From: CAYPEK01 sp964409645
GTDB lineage: Bacteria > UBP15 > UBA6099
Reading direction: 5' to 3'
Assembly: GCA_964409645.1 (NCBI GenBank)
Contig: CAYPEK010000027.1
Location: 1 to 42,897, forward strand
Length of the DNA: 42,897 nt
Shown here in pieces: positions 31,986 to 40,610 of the stretch. A program made the translations under genes and the position numbers. The notes below the pieces were generated by a model. It had not been told where the DNA came from. It searched no databases and saw only the letters and a list, made by a program, of their open reading frames with translations. How positions within the stretch are numbered: the stretch's first letter is position 1; each line of letters starts with the position of its first letter.

Positions 31986-33107
31986 TTATCGGCAGCCGAG
32001 TATTCTTCCGGCAGCCTCCGCAACCGCGCTTTCGGGCACCGCGTCCATGCAATCGGTCCGACCATCGCAGACGTTCTTATAGCACGGCGCGCAATCTGCC
32101 TCCGTTATGATTTTCATGGAAATTCCGAATGTGTCGATCTCTTGTGCGCACGTCGGGCCGAACAGAACGACAGACGGCACGCGCAGTGCAGCGGCGATGT
32201 GCATTGCAAGCGTATCGCCGCAGATAATCACATTCATGAAAACAAGCACGGCCGCATATTCGCGCACGTTTGCGAGCGGCGGAATTACTGTCACCTCACC
32301 GCCTGCCTCATTAGCGACCGTCCGAAGTTTTTTCTCGTCTTCCGGACCACCGAGCAACAAAAAACGACAATCCTTTGGAAGCGCTTCCGTAAAAGCACGA
32401 ATAATCGACGCCCATTTTGCCGGTGATGGGGTTTTGTTCGCGAATGCACCTCCCGCACCCACGACAAGCCCGATCCGCCGCGAGTCGAACGACACGCCCG
32501 CCGACGTGAGATGACTCTTGGCAAACTCAACCTCATCAGCTCCAAGGTTAAAAACGGGCGGCGAAAGAAACGCCGCGGGCAACCCGCACGCTTCGAGTAT
32601 CATCGTGCCATACGTCTTCTCATTGCGACGGAATTTGAGTTCATCCGAAAGCCCGAGCGAGAAATAGTATTCGGATTCCTTATTGAGAGGTACCGGCGCA
32701 CCGGATTCGGAGAGCCCGACGCCGACTTTGTTTTTTGCGTTTAGAAGAGAAGCAAGTCCCGCCTCGTGAGGCGTTTTGTCGAGAGAAACGACAAGATCGA
32801 ACTTTCGCGGCAGAAGCGCTGCAAACTCGCGCCCATCCGCGACAACTATCTCATCGATATAAGGATTCCGTCGAAGGAGAGGCGCCGCAGCCGGACTCGT
32901 GAGCCATGTGACTTTCGTGCCCGGCCACTTTTCCTTAAGTGCGGGAAGTATGGAAGTCGTTCTCAGCACGTCGCCGAGCGCGGCGGTTTTTATGACGAGA
33001 ATGAACGCGCCCCACGGCGAATAGTGCGGACAGTCCGCGCAGAGGCGGTTATGCGCGCACGGCTTTTCGCCGATGTAATATTTGCAATCGCTTTTGATTA
33101 CGAGCAA
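31986..33107 (-). CDS. Glycosyltransferase family 9 (heptosyltransferase) with Cys-rich N-terminal extension
   Basis: 373 aa, with a TTG start at 33107 that has GGAAGGG 8 nt upstream. The GT9 core begins near residue 36 (ILVIKTAALGDVLRTTSILPALKE) and contains the donor-site blocks VVGAGGAFANKTPSPAKWA, LLGGPEDE and VIICGDTLAMHIAAALRVPSVVLFGPT. Ahead of it is a four-Cys extension (C8, C17, C23, C26), and the C-terminus has a second Cys set (ADCAPCYKNVCDGRTDC). It should add heptose to LPS core. Head of a three-gene minus-strand operon; diverges from the MATE gene. Confidence 0.9.
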   Translation of the reverse strand: MLVIKSDCKYYIGEKPCAHNRLCADCPHYSPWGAFILVIKTAALGDVLRTTSILPALKEKWPGTKVTWLTSPAAAPLLRRNPYIDEIVVADGREFAALLPRKFDLVVSLDKTPHEAGLASLLNAKNKVGVGLSESGAPVPLNKESEYYFSLGLSDELKFRRNEKTYGTMILEACGLPAAFLSPPVFNLGADEVEFAKSHLTSAGVSFDSRRIGLVVGAGGAFANKTPSPAKWASIIRAFTEALPKDCRFLLLGGPEDEKKLRTVANEAGGEVTVIPPLANVREYAAVLVFMNVIICGDTLAMHIAAALRVPSVVLFGPTCAQEIDTFGISMKIITEADCAPCYKNVCDGRTDCMDAVPESAVAEAAGRILGCR

Positions 33108-33282
33108 CGGCTGTGCCCTTCCGTATTTCTTTTAATTCTATTGCCCCGCGCGCACGCGGTCAACAAACGAGATTCACGACCGCATGCCCCAGTGACAGGA
33201 TGTATGCGAAAATAATGTTAATTGTATTTCGCGGGACTATACTATTCGGCGGGCCGCAGGTTTGCCGCCCGGAGAAAATGAG

Positions 33283-34692
33283 ATGGCGTTCGGCAAGGAA
33301 AAAGATTTAACAACGGGAAGCATCCGGCGGTACACTTTCACACTCGGCGTGCCCGTGATGCTCGGCATGGGGCTGCAACAGGTGTACGCGCTGGTTGACC
33401 TGATGTGGGTGGGACGTCTCGGGCCGGACGCGATCGCGGCGGTATCTCTCGCCGGAATGTTGTTCTTCATTTTCTTTTCGTTCTCACAGATGCTCGGCGC
33501 GGGCACGCTGGCGATCGTCGCGAACGACTACGGGCGCGGAGACAGAGAGCACGCGGTGCACACAGTGCGCAACGTGATGTTCGTCGCTTCGTTGTGGGGA
33601 GCAGCGCTGTCGGTTATATGTCTGCTATGGGCGCCCGAGGTGATGAAGCTGCTCGGCGGCAAGGACGAAGTGATCGCGCTCGGCGCGGCATACCTCGAGC
33701 CGTTCGGCGTAGGGTTCTTCTTTCAGATGACCGGTTACGTGCTGATGTTCGCGCAGCGCGGTAGCGGCGACATGCGCACATCGATGATGATCTTGTTCGT
33801 TTCGACGATCCTCAACATGGTGCTCGATCCGTTTCTGATATACGGCTGGTGGGGATTCCCGAAGCTCGGAGTAGCGGGCGCAGGCTGGGCAACACTTATC
33901 TCGATATCTATCGCGACGTTGTATCTGGCATTCGTGACGATCTCAGGCCGCACGCTCCTTCATGTGCCGTTCACACTCCGCTTCAAGCCGGACTGGCGGA
34001 ACATCGCCGAAACGTTGAAGATCGGAGTGCCCGCAGGGATACAGTTCGCGTTCATAAGTTTCAGCGTGATGCTCGTAATGAAGGCAGTGGCGTGGTACGG
34101 AATGAAGCCTGTGGCTGCGCTCGGCACATCGTGGAGGCTGTTGCAGTTCGCAACGGTGCCGGTGATGGGGCTAGGCGCGGCGGTATCAACACTCGTCGGA
34201 CAGAACCTCGGCGCGGGAAAAATCGAGCGTGCGAAGGAAGCGCACAAGTACGGAGTGATATCAGGCGCCGCGGTGGCGGCCGGACCGGCGCTGCTGATCG
34301 CCATCTTCCCGGATTTTTTCATGAGCTTTTTCACAAAGTCTCCGGAGATCATAGTTTACTGCCGGCTGATACTGCGCGTGCTGGCCACAAATCAGGTGCT
34401 CATCGGCATTAACATCATGTTCAACAGCACGTTCAGCGGCGCGGGCGACAACACGATGCCGATGATCGCCGCCGGGTTGCGCGCCGTGGTGCTTGTCGGG
34501 CTCGCTTACACACTGCCGAAACTCGCAGGAATGGGACTCCTCGGCGTATGGGTTTCCATGCCGGTCGGATCGGTCATCAGCCTTGCGATGCTCTATCATC
34601 TGTACCGCAAAGGACGCTGGCAAACGCACATGAAAAACATCAAGGAGCAGCGCGCAAACACCATCGCCGCAGCCGCTGTTACCATCGAATAA
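33283..34692 (+). CDS. MATE family efflux transporter
   Basis: 469 aa from the ATG at 33283, with GGAG 8 nt upstream. Twelve membrane helices in two halves are typical of MATE (MatE) exporters. The N-terminal half begins ITLGVPVML-like with VYALVDLMWVGRLGPDAIAAVSLAG, and the second half has GAAVSTLVGQNLGAGKIERA, the conserved G-Q-N-x-G-A repeat. It exports cationic drugs or metabolites in exchange for Na+ or H+. A TATACT at 33238-33243 may be its -10 box. Confidence 0.93.
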   Translation: MAFGKEKDLTTGSIRRYTFTLGVPVMLGMGLQQVYALVDLMWVGRLGPDAIAAVSLAGMLFFIFFSFSQMLGAGTLAIVANDYGRGDREHAVHTVRNVMFVASLWGAALSVICLLWAPEVMKLLGGKDEVIALGAAYLEPFGVGFFFQMTGYVLMFAQRGSGDMRTSMMILFVSTILNMVLDPFLIYGWWGFPKLGVAGAGWATLISISIATLYLAFVTISGRTLLHVPFTLRFKPDWRNIAETLKIGVPAGIQFAFISFSVMLVMKAVAWYGMKPVAALGTSWRLLQFATVPVMGLGAAVSTLVGQNLGAGKIERAKEAHKYGVISGAAVAAGPALLIAIFPDFFMSFFTKSPEIIVYCRLILRVLATNQVLIGINIMFNSTFSGAGDNTMPMIAAGLRAVVLVGLAYTLPKLAGMGLLGVWVSMPVGSVISLAMLYHLYRKGRWQTHMKNIKEQRANTIAAAAVTIE

Positions 34693-34759
34693 ACTTCTCC
34701 CTCCATCACATATTTGTTTTTCGTTGCTGCTTTTCTTATTTTCCCTTTCCGGTCACAGG

Positions 34760-34788
34760 TTGCGCAGCGCTGCAATATTAAATAAAAT
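34760..34788 (+). promoter_or_regulatory. Possible sigma-70 promoter
   Basis: TTGCGC (34760-34765), a 17-bp spacer and TAAAAT (34783-34788), 49 bp before the PhnD-like gene. Confidence 0.4.
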
Positions 34789-34836
34789 CAGAGTGTGACT
34801 CCGAACAAGATGTACTCGAAGGGAGAGGATCTCTAA

Positions 34837-35811
34837 ATGAAAAAAAGGCCGGTAAAGAAAATAGCTGTTCTGCTGTTCGTCGTGATATGTTTGTCGATAA
34901 GCCTGACTGCGCTTGCGGATAAACTCGTTTTTGTGGTCCCGATGATGGTGACATCAAAACCCGCGGACGGCGCCAAAGCGGGCGTAACGGACAACGCCTC
35001 GTCATTTCTGCAGCGAATCTGCGACATCATTAAAAAGAAGACGGGCGACGACGCCGAATGCGCCGTTGTCAACAAACCGAACGATGCAATGCTCTCGCCC
35101 GCCAATACCAAAAAATATATTCAAGCGATCGAAAATAAAAATTACGCGGCGATGTACATAAGCGGAAACGACTACTACGCGCTGACGGCATCCGGCTACG
35201 ATAAGACAATTCCGGCGGTGCAAATCAGCTTCAAGAAAAAAACAGCCGACCAGATATGCATATACGCTCGCTCGACAGACAACATAAAAACAGTTCAGGA
35301 CCTAAAAGGCAAAACGTGGGCGGGGAGTTACTATTACATGGGCACGCGTTACATACTTTATAAGAACGGAGTTGACATGCCGCTGAAGAAATTCTTCGGC
35401 AAAACCGTGCTCGAACCGGACGACTTCTGGGTGAACTCGGCGGACATGCTCGTCGAGGGAAAGACCGACGCTTTCACCGGCGCGCTCGAAGAGGAACTGA
35501 TGGGCCGCACCCGCGATACCAAGAAATATGCAGTAGTCAAACCGGTTCTGTGCGTGCCGTACCGTTCGACACACATGATCGCGTTCAACAAGGAAAACAT
35601 GTCGAAGGAGAAAATGGTACAGATCCGGAACATACTCCTGAACGCACACAAAGACAAAGACTTCGGCACCTTCCAGTTCATATTCACAATCATCGACGGG
35701 CATTTCGTGCCGTTCGACGAAAACGCGTTCAAGCTGAGCAAGGAATACGTCGATACATACACGAACCGCGGGTGGCTCAAGGAACAGACGGCCTTCATCG
35801 CAGGGAAATAA
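34837..35811 (+). CDS. PhnD-like periplasmic phosphate/phosphonate-type binding protein (orphan)
   Basis: 324 aa. GAAGGGAG precedes the ATG. It has a signal peptide ending near ALA about residue 27. The fold is that of PhnD/PstS-type binding proteins: KPNDAMLSPANTKKYIQAIENKNYAAMYISGNDYYAL, then DLKGKTWAGSYYYMGTRYILYKNG (the helical dipole site), then VEGKTDAFTGALEEELMGR. The genes for a cognate permease and ATPase are absent. It may feed a transporter elsewhere or act as a sensor input. Monocistronic with its own promoter. Confidence 0.8.
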   Translation: MKKRPVKKIAVLLFVVICLSISLTALADKLVFVVPMMVTSKPADGAKAGVTDNASSFLQRICDIIKKKTGDDAECAVVNKPNDAMLSPANTKKYIQAIENKNYAAMYISGNDYYALTASGYDKTIPAVQISFKKKTADQICIYARSTDNIKTVQDLKGKTWAGSYYYMGTRYILYKNGVDMPLKKFFGKTVLEPDDFWVNSADMLVEGKTDAFTGALEEELMGRTRDTKKYAVVKPVLCVPYRSTHMIAFNKENMSKEKMVQIRNILLNAHKDKDFGTFQFIFTIIDGHFVPFDENAFKLSKEYVDTYTNRGWLKEQTAFIAGK

Positions 35812-35835
35812 AACACTATTTCATTGTCAGAGAAA

Positions 35836-36903
35836 TTATTGTTGCGAAGACAGCCGCTGCATTATCGCGCGCGCCTCGACCGCGAGCGGCCCGGCGGCGC
35901 CGGTAGCCTGCAAGACCCAGTTCAGATACGCGAGCGCCGCGTTTCTGTCCCGGTACACCGACATGATAACTTTTGCCGTTTCTATGCCCGCCCGGTGCGA
36001 CAGCGAATGTCCCGGCGCGGCGGTCATCAGCCGCCGGTAAGCGTCCACCGCCATCTCCGGGTCGTCGCCTTTCAGCAACGCCTGCGCGACACGCATCTGC
36101 ACATCAGGCGTAAATACCACATTCGGCGAATGAATGAGCAGGTTCCGATACAGCGCCGGGATTGCCTCGAAGCGCTGCTTCTCGAACGCCGCCTTCAACC
36201 TTCCGAGAAATTCGTCCTCAGGACTGACAAGCGCATACTCACCGCGCGCCACGTGGTCCCTATTCGGTACGATTACCGCGCGCGTTGCCAGCAGCAGATA
36301 CAGCACCCCCGCGCCGAACGCGAAGCCGCCCACGTGCGCCGCATACGCAATATTCGCATAGTGCATCAGTCTCATGAAAGTGAACTGCATGATAAAATAC
36401 AGGCCGAGGAAAAAAACCGCCGGCGTTTTGAACGGGATCGGCAGCCAACCGAGCAGAAAAATGCAGTTGACCTGCGACTTCGGAAACAGAAGAAAATAAC
36501 CGCCCATGACGGCTGAGATCGCTCCCGAAGCGCCTATCAGCCGCGTTGGGTCGCCCGGCGCCGCGCTGACCACCAGCCTGAACGCTAACGCCGCCACAAC
36601 ACCGCCCAATAGATAATAAACGATGTAGCCGACGCGACCCATCAGGTCTTCGAGGTTCGCCCCGAACAGCCACAAGAACCACATATTGCCGACGAGGTGC
36701 ATTATCCCGCCGTGCAGGAACTGATGCGTGAACAAGCCGATCAGGCTGAACCCCGCCACGGGAAACCCGAACGAGTGCACAACCTCCGCCGGCCGCCCGC
36801 TCGCCATCATCAGCACGTAAAGGACAATATTTATCAGAATCAGGCAGACAGTGACGAAAGGATAATTCTTTCTCGGATTAGTTACAGAATACGGAATCGG
36901 CAT
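35836..36903 (-). CDS. Rhomboid family intramembrane serine protease with C-terminal helical domain
   Basis: 355 aa. Six to seven membrane helices span 1-210. The catalytic dyad is S126 in GASGA and H190 in AYAAHVGGFAFG; the HxxxN oxyanion motif is H69-N73. The L1-loop WxR motif is not obvious. The C-terminal 145 residues after the last helix are soluble and helical, with a TPR-like look (FEKQRFEAIPALYRNLL, MAVDAYRRLMTAAPGHS). It cleaves membrane-protein substrates. Convergent with the PhnD-like gene. Confidence 0.9.
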   Translation of the reverse strand: MPIPYSVTNPRKNYPFVTVCLILINIVLYVLMMASGRPAEVVHSFGFPVAGFSLIGLFTHQFLHGGIMHLVGNMWFLWLFGANLEDLMGRVGYIVYYLLGGVVAALAFRLVVSAAPGDPTRLIGASGAISAVMGGYFLLFPKSQVNCIFLLGWLPIPFKTPAVFFLGLYFIMQFTFMRLMHYANIAYAAHVGGFAFGAGVLYLLLATRAVIVPNRDHVARGEYALVSPEDEFLGRLKAAFEKQRFEAIPALYRNLLIHSPNVVFTPDVQMRVAQALLKGDDPEMAVDAYRRLMTAAPGHSLSHRAGIETAKVIMSVYRDRNAALAYLNWVLQATGAAGPLAVEARAIMQRLSSQQ

Positions 36904-36992
36904 CTTTAGTCTCTCGCCCTTTCGGGCCGCTGACCATTATTATAGCAATTATCTTGTTGAAGTCATATCGGCACATATTACAAATACATAAA

Positions 36993-37022
36993 AAAACCGG
37001 GGCTGAAAAACACCCCGGTTTT
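36993..37022 (-). terminator. Rho-independent terminator
   Basis: Perfect 10-bp arms (AAAACCGGGG 36993-37002 with 37013-37022) around a 10-nt loop, with flanking A/T runs. It ends the aminotransferase A gene, 26 bp past its stop. Confidence 0.8.
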
Positions 37023-37047
37023 CGATTTCACTTTATGAATGCGGCGA

Positions 37048-38286
37048 TCAGGAACCGAATTCCTTTTTCACAATCGCGAACGCCTCGTCCGCCGCCTTGA
37101 GCGTCTTTTGCAGGTCTTCCTCGGTGTGCGCGGCGGAAACGAACCAGTTGTGGCTCGGATGGAAGAAAGAGCCGCGTTTCGTTATCTCCGCACAGAAAAG
37201 CTGATTGCGGAAGAAGTTCTTCTCGTTCGCGAAACTCGGGAACGGGATTGTCGGCGGGCCGGTGAATTTGTACTGCAGGCCATGACTCGCCGCGAGATCG
37301 ACGAGGCCTTTGCCGAGTTTCGTCCCGAAGTCCCACATTCTCTTTATGCCGTCCGTTTTCTTGAGAACTTCGATGACCTTTTTTGCCGCCATCATCGGTA
37401 CCGAGCTGTTCCAGTAGCTTCCCGTGAGGAACACGCGCGAAGCGGCGCCTTTGAGATAGTCTTTGCCGAGGCAGGCGCTGATGGGATAGCCGTTGCCGAG
37501 CGCCTTGCAGTAGCACGCGAGATCGGGCTGGAATCCGAAGTATTCGTTCGAGCCACGGATGTCCATGCGGAACCCGGCGCGGACATCGTCGAGAATGAGT
37601 ACGATCCCTTCCTCGGTGCACGTTTTGCGAACCGCCTGCCACCAGCCGTCGATCGGCAACTGCTGATCGGCAAAAGTCGGGTGGTTGTACGGCGTCATAA
37701 TCACACCGGCGATGTCGCCTCGGTGCTCCTCGATCGCTTTATAAAAACTGTCGAGGTCGTTGAATTTGAAGTATTTGACCTGCGCGCGGTCTTCATCGAT
37801 GAGACCGCCGTGGCCGGGCGTGCACCACGCGTGCGCGCCGTGGTACGTTCCGCGAGCCATGAGTATCTTGCGCTTCTGCGTGTGCTCTCTGGCAACCTGA
37901 ACCGCCCACGTTGTTACGTCCGAGCCGTTCTTCGCGAACACCGCCCACTGCGCGAACAGTATCGTGCCCACCATCAGTTCCGCGAGCTCGACCATGATCT
38001 CGCCGGGGTGGTTGAGGCAGTTGCCGAGTTCGCGCTGCTCGCGCACGGCCTCCTCGACCTCCGGGTGGTTGTATCCGATCACCATCGGCCCGTAGGCGCA
38101 CATATAGTCAATGTATTCATTGCCGTCGATGTCCCAGTAGTGGGAACCTTCGGCACGCGCGGCGTAATAGGGAAACTCACCGGGCACTGCAAGCGCCGGG
38201 CTTACATGTCCGTAGATTCCGCCCGGAATGACCTTCGTCGCGCGGGTAAACATGTCTATTGATTTGTCGAATTTATAGAGTCCCAT
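37048..38286 (-). CDS. Class III PLP aminotransferase, glutamate-1-semialdehyde aminomutase-like (copy A)
   Basis: 412 aa from the ATG at 38286, with GGGGAGGG four bases upstream; the ATG at 38313 would overlap the previous stop. Fold type I elements: KNGSD (119-123, phosphate site), YHG (148-150), DDVRAGFR (233-240; the first Asp binds the pyridine nitrogen), and the PLP lysine K261 in CKALGNGYP. True glutamate-1-semialdehyde aminomutases have DEV-x-TGFR, and the flanking residues here differ, so another substrate is likely. The gene follows the double-SCP2 protein by 13 bp. No heme-synthesis gene lies nearby. Confidence 0.85.
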   Translation of the reverse strand: MGLYKFDKSIDMFTRATKVIPGGIYGHVSPALAVPGEFPYYAARAEGSHYWDIDGNEYIDYMCAYGPMVIGYNHPEVEEAVREQRELGNCLNHPGEIMVELAELMVGTILFAQWAVFAKNGSDVTTWAVQVAREHTQKRKILMARGTYHGAHAWCTPGHGGLIDEDRAQVKYFKFNDLDSFYKAIEEHRGDIAGVIMTPYNHPTFADQQLPIDGWWQAVRKTCTEEGIVLILDDVRAGFRMDIRGSNEYFGFQPDLACYCKALGNGYPISACLGKDYLKGAASRVFLTGSYWNSSVPMMAAKKVIEVLKKTDGIKRMWDFGTKLGKGLVDLAASHGLQYKFTGPPTIPFPSFANEKNFFRNQLFCAEITKRGSFFHPSHNWFVSAAHTEEDLQKTLKAADEAFAIVKKEFGS

Positions 38287-38299
38287 TTTACCCTCCCCG

Positions 38300-39070
38300 T
38301 CACGATCCGACATACTGCGAAAGCCGGTCCAGCAGCCCGTTCATGCCGTCCACAAGCGGGATGTGGCCGTGAATTAATATGTCGCGTCTGCCGAGCGACG
38401 CCATAACGTCCGCCTTGCCCGTGAACACATCGTACGCGAGACCGACGTCCTTGATTTCCATGAATGCGTCAGGCGCTTTCGGCGCAGCGCCCTTCCCAAC
38501 CGTGATCCCCGTTTCGTCCTTGATAAAGAACGCCTTCGGGCCTCCACCTTTTACATCGATCTGAACGACCCCGTTCTGGAGCGACGGAACCAGAAACTTC
38601 TTTGCGCGCTCGTCGTTGTCCGCGACGGCCTTCGCGCCGTAAACAGCGGTGTAGGCCAGAAGCGAAACGACAAACGGCAACTCCGCCGGGTTCTTAACCA
38701 CCTCGTCGCGGTGGTTCATGTAATAATCGAGCCGCTTCGTGAGCGCGATAAAATTCTTTAGTATTCCCGGATGCCAGATACCTTTCCAGATGACCGGCAT
38801 CACCTTCGCGCCTTCGAACATCGCGTTCAGCTTTTCCGGCGTGCTGAACCACATCGCCACGGTGGGCAGTGCGACGGATTTACGAACCGCCTCACACTCG
38901 CCGCCGCGGAACTTCAGCGTCACCGCCGGCCCATTGCTCACGTGGAGCATAATCGAGCACTTCCACCCTTTAGCCAGATCCTGCGCCTGCTTGTCGTGCC
39001 GGACGATCTCCTCAAGAAGAGGCAGCACGGCGTGCAGATAGATGTACGACTGCACATTAGGATCTTTCAT
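38300..39070 (-). CDS. Double SCP2-like lipid-binding protein (copy A)
   Basis: 256 aa from the ATG at 39070, with a GGAAGGTGG site; an in-frame GTG at 39079 is possible. Two successive SCP2-like (sterol-carrier) folds can be seen. The first covers about 35-125, with VTLKFRGGECEAV, WFSTPEKLNAMFEG and GILKNFIALTKRL. The second covers about 170-256, with FMEIKDVGLAYDVFTGKADVMASLG and ILIHGHIPLVDGMNGLLDRLSQYV. Such domains hold acyl or isoprenoid-like ligands. It has no signal peptide, so it is cytoplasmic. First gene of a two-gene unit with the aminotransferase. Confidence 0.75.
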   Translation of the reverse strand: MKDPNVQSYIYLHAVLPLLEEIVRHDKQAQDLAKGWKCSIMLHVSNGPAVTLKFRGGECEAVRKSVALPTVAMWFSTPEKLNAMFEGAKVMPVIWKGIWHPGILKNFIALTKRLDYYMNHRDEVVKNPAELPFVVSLLAYTAVYGAKAVADNDERAKKFLVPSLQNGVVQIDVKGGGPKAFFIKDETGITVGKGAAPKAPDAFMEIKDVGLAYDVFTGKADVMASLGRRDILIHGHIPLVDGMNGLLDRLSQYVGS

Positions 39071-39091
39071 ATTCGCCACCTTCCCGTTTCG

Positions 39092-39119
39092 ATTTGCCGA
39101 TTAATATATATCGGCAAAT
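39092..39119. promoter_or_regulatory. Operator-like inverted repeat upstream of module A
   Basis: Perfect 10-bp arms ATTTGCCGAT (39092-39101) and ATCGGCAAAT (39110-39119) with an 8-bp AT-only spacer. It covers the -10 box of the module A promoter, a classic repressor position. Confidence 0.55.
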
Positions 39120-39131
39120 ACGATTTGTTAA
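39103..39131 (-). promoter_or_regulatory. Sigma-70 promoter of module A
   Basis: On the minus strand, TTAACA (forward 39126-39131), a 17-bp spacer and TATATT (forward 39103-39108). Transcription would begin near 39096, giving about 26 nt of leader with the SD. Confidence 0.55.
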
Positions 39132-39277
39132 ACCCGTATTCCCAATAAAACGAAACCCGAAAACCCGCCCGCGAAACCCTTTCCGCGAACTTTCCCTCTC
39201 CTCCGGCCTCTCGGAAACACGACGGCCGGCCCCGTTGTAATGAATGAATTAAATAAGCCACTACAACTTATGAATAA

Positions 39278-39305
39278 GCCCGGTTTCCAATGATAGAAAC
39301 CGGGC
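39278..39305 (-). terminator. Terminator-like hairpin after module B
   Basis: Perfect 10-bp arms (GCCCGGTTTC 39278-39287 with 39296-39305) and an 8-nt loop, followed on the minus strand by TTATTC. The U-tract is short. It lies 36 bp past the aminotransferase B stop and separates the two modules. Confidence 0.6.
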
Positions 39306-39341
39306 ATTGTTTTCACTTCAAAGTCTCTGTCGGCACTGCGA

Positions 39342-40577
39342 TCAGAGCTTAAATTCCTTCTTTACCGCTTGGAAGCCTTCTTCCGCCACTTCGAGCGACT
39401 TTTTCACATCTTCTTCCGTGTGGGCGCAAGAAGTGAACCAGTTGTGATGCGGGTGGAAAATTACGCCGCGCTTCGCGCACACGCCGCTGAAGCACTGCTT
39501 CTTAAGGAAGTTGGCGTCGTTGCCGATGCGCATGAACGGGATCGTGTACGGGCCGCTCATGATGACCTCGATTCCGTATGCTTTTCCGCGTTCGACAAGA
39601 CCGTCCGCCAGCATCTTCCCGATCTTCATCATGTATTCGACTCCGTTGATCCTGTTCAACTCATTCAAAGTCGCGATCGACGCCGCCATCGGTTCCATGC
39701 AGCTGAAGAACGTGCCGGTGAAGAGTACCTCGCCGGCGACCATCTTATATTCGTTTTTGCCGACCGCCGCCGAAATCGGATAGCAATTCGCAATCGCCTT
39801 CGAGAAGCAGACAAAATCCGGGTCGTAGCCGAAATAGGCGTGCGAACCATGGAGATCGAGCCTTAAAGCGGCGCGGACGTCATCCGAGATAATCAGGATG
39901 CCTTCCTGCCGGCATATCTTCTGGATGCTCTCCCACCAGCCGGGCGCCGGCATCTGCTGGTCGGCGTACAGGCAGTGGTGATACGGAGTCATGATGACAC
40001 AGGCGATCTGTCCCTTGTACTGCTCGACGAGCGCCGTGAACGAATCGAGGTTGTTCCAATTGAAGAAGTGTACGTGAGCGCGGTCCTCTTCGATGATGCC
40101 GCCGTGGCTGGGCGTGCACCACGCCTGCGCGCCGTGATATGCGCCGGTGACCATCAGGATTTTCTTGCGTCCGGTGTACTCGCGGGCGACGCGCGTGCAC
40201 CACGTTGTGACGTCTGCGCCGTTCTTCCCATATACTACCCAGTCCGCTCCCTTGATTTGCTTTACGAACGTCTCGGCGAACTCGATACTTAACGAACTGG
40301 GATGGCTGAGTCCGTCGCCATTTTCTCTAGATTTCGCCGCCGCCGCGTCCACGACCGGGTTCTTGTAACCGAGGATCATCGGGCCGAAGCCGCACATCCA
40401 ATCGATGTACTCGTTGCCGTCCGGGTCCCAGTAGTGGGAGCCTTCGCCGCGCTCGGCGAAGTATGGATACGAACCGGGCACGGTGAATGCCGGGTGTTTA
40501 TGGCCTATGATGCCACCCGGGATTACCTTGCACGCTCTCTCAAACAATCCGAATGATTTTTCAAGTGTGAAACCCAT
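39342..40577 (-). CDS. Class III PLP aminotransferase, glutamate-1-semialdehyde aminomutase-like (copy B)
   Basis: 411 aa; GGAGG lies 9 nt before the ATG. It is a paralogue of copy A: over the stretch from KVIPGG to the GY..P motif I count 40 identities in 58 aligned residues. KNGAD (118-122), YHG (147-149), DDVRAALR (232-239) and PLP lysine K260 in FSKAIANCYP are present. DDVRAALR lacks the Gly-Phe of the family DEV-x-TGF motif, so the active site has drifted further than in copy A. It follows the SCP2-like gene by 33 bp and ends in a hairpin. Confidence 0.85.
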   Translation of the reverse strand: MGFTLEKSFGLFERACKVIPGGIIGHKHPAFTVPGSYPYFAERGEGSHYWDPDGNEYIDWMCGFGPMILGYKNPVVDAAAAKSRENGDGLSHPSSLSIEFAETFVKQIKGADWVVYGKNGADVTTWCTRVAREYTGRKKILMVTGAYHGAQAWCTPSHGGIIEEDRAHVHFFNWNNLDSFTALVEQYKGQIACVIMTPYHHCLYADQQMPAPGWWESIQKICRQEGILIISDDVRAALRLDLHGSHAYFGYDPDFVCFSKAIANCYPISAAVGKNEYKMVAGEVLFTGTFFSCMEPMAASIATLNELNRINGVEYMMKIGKMLADGLVERGKAYGIEVIMSGPYTIPFMRIGNDANFLKKQCFSGVCAKRGVIFHPHHNWFTSCAHTEEDVKKSLEVAEEGFQAVKKEFKL

Positions 40578-40610
40578 AAAAGCGCCTCCGCTTCGTTTTC
40601 TTTTGTTCGA

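Noticed and set aside
37039..38262. 407-codon open frame on the plus strand
   Set aside because: It lies antisense to aminotransferase A, is rich in Arg/Val with no recognisable domain, and has no ribosome site. Long antisense frames are expected from GC-rich third positions.
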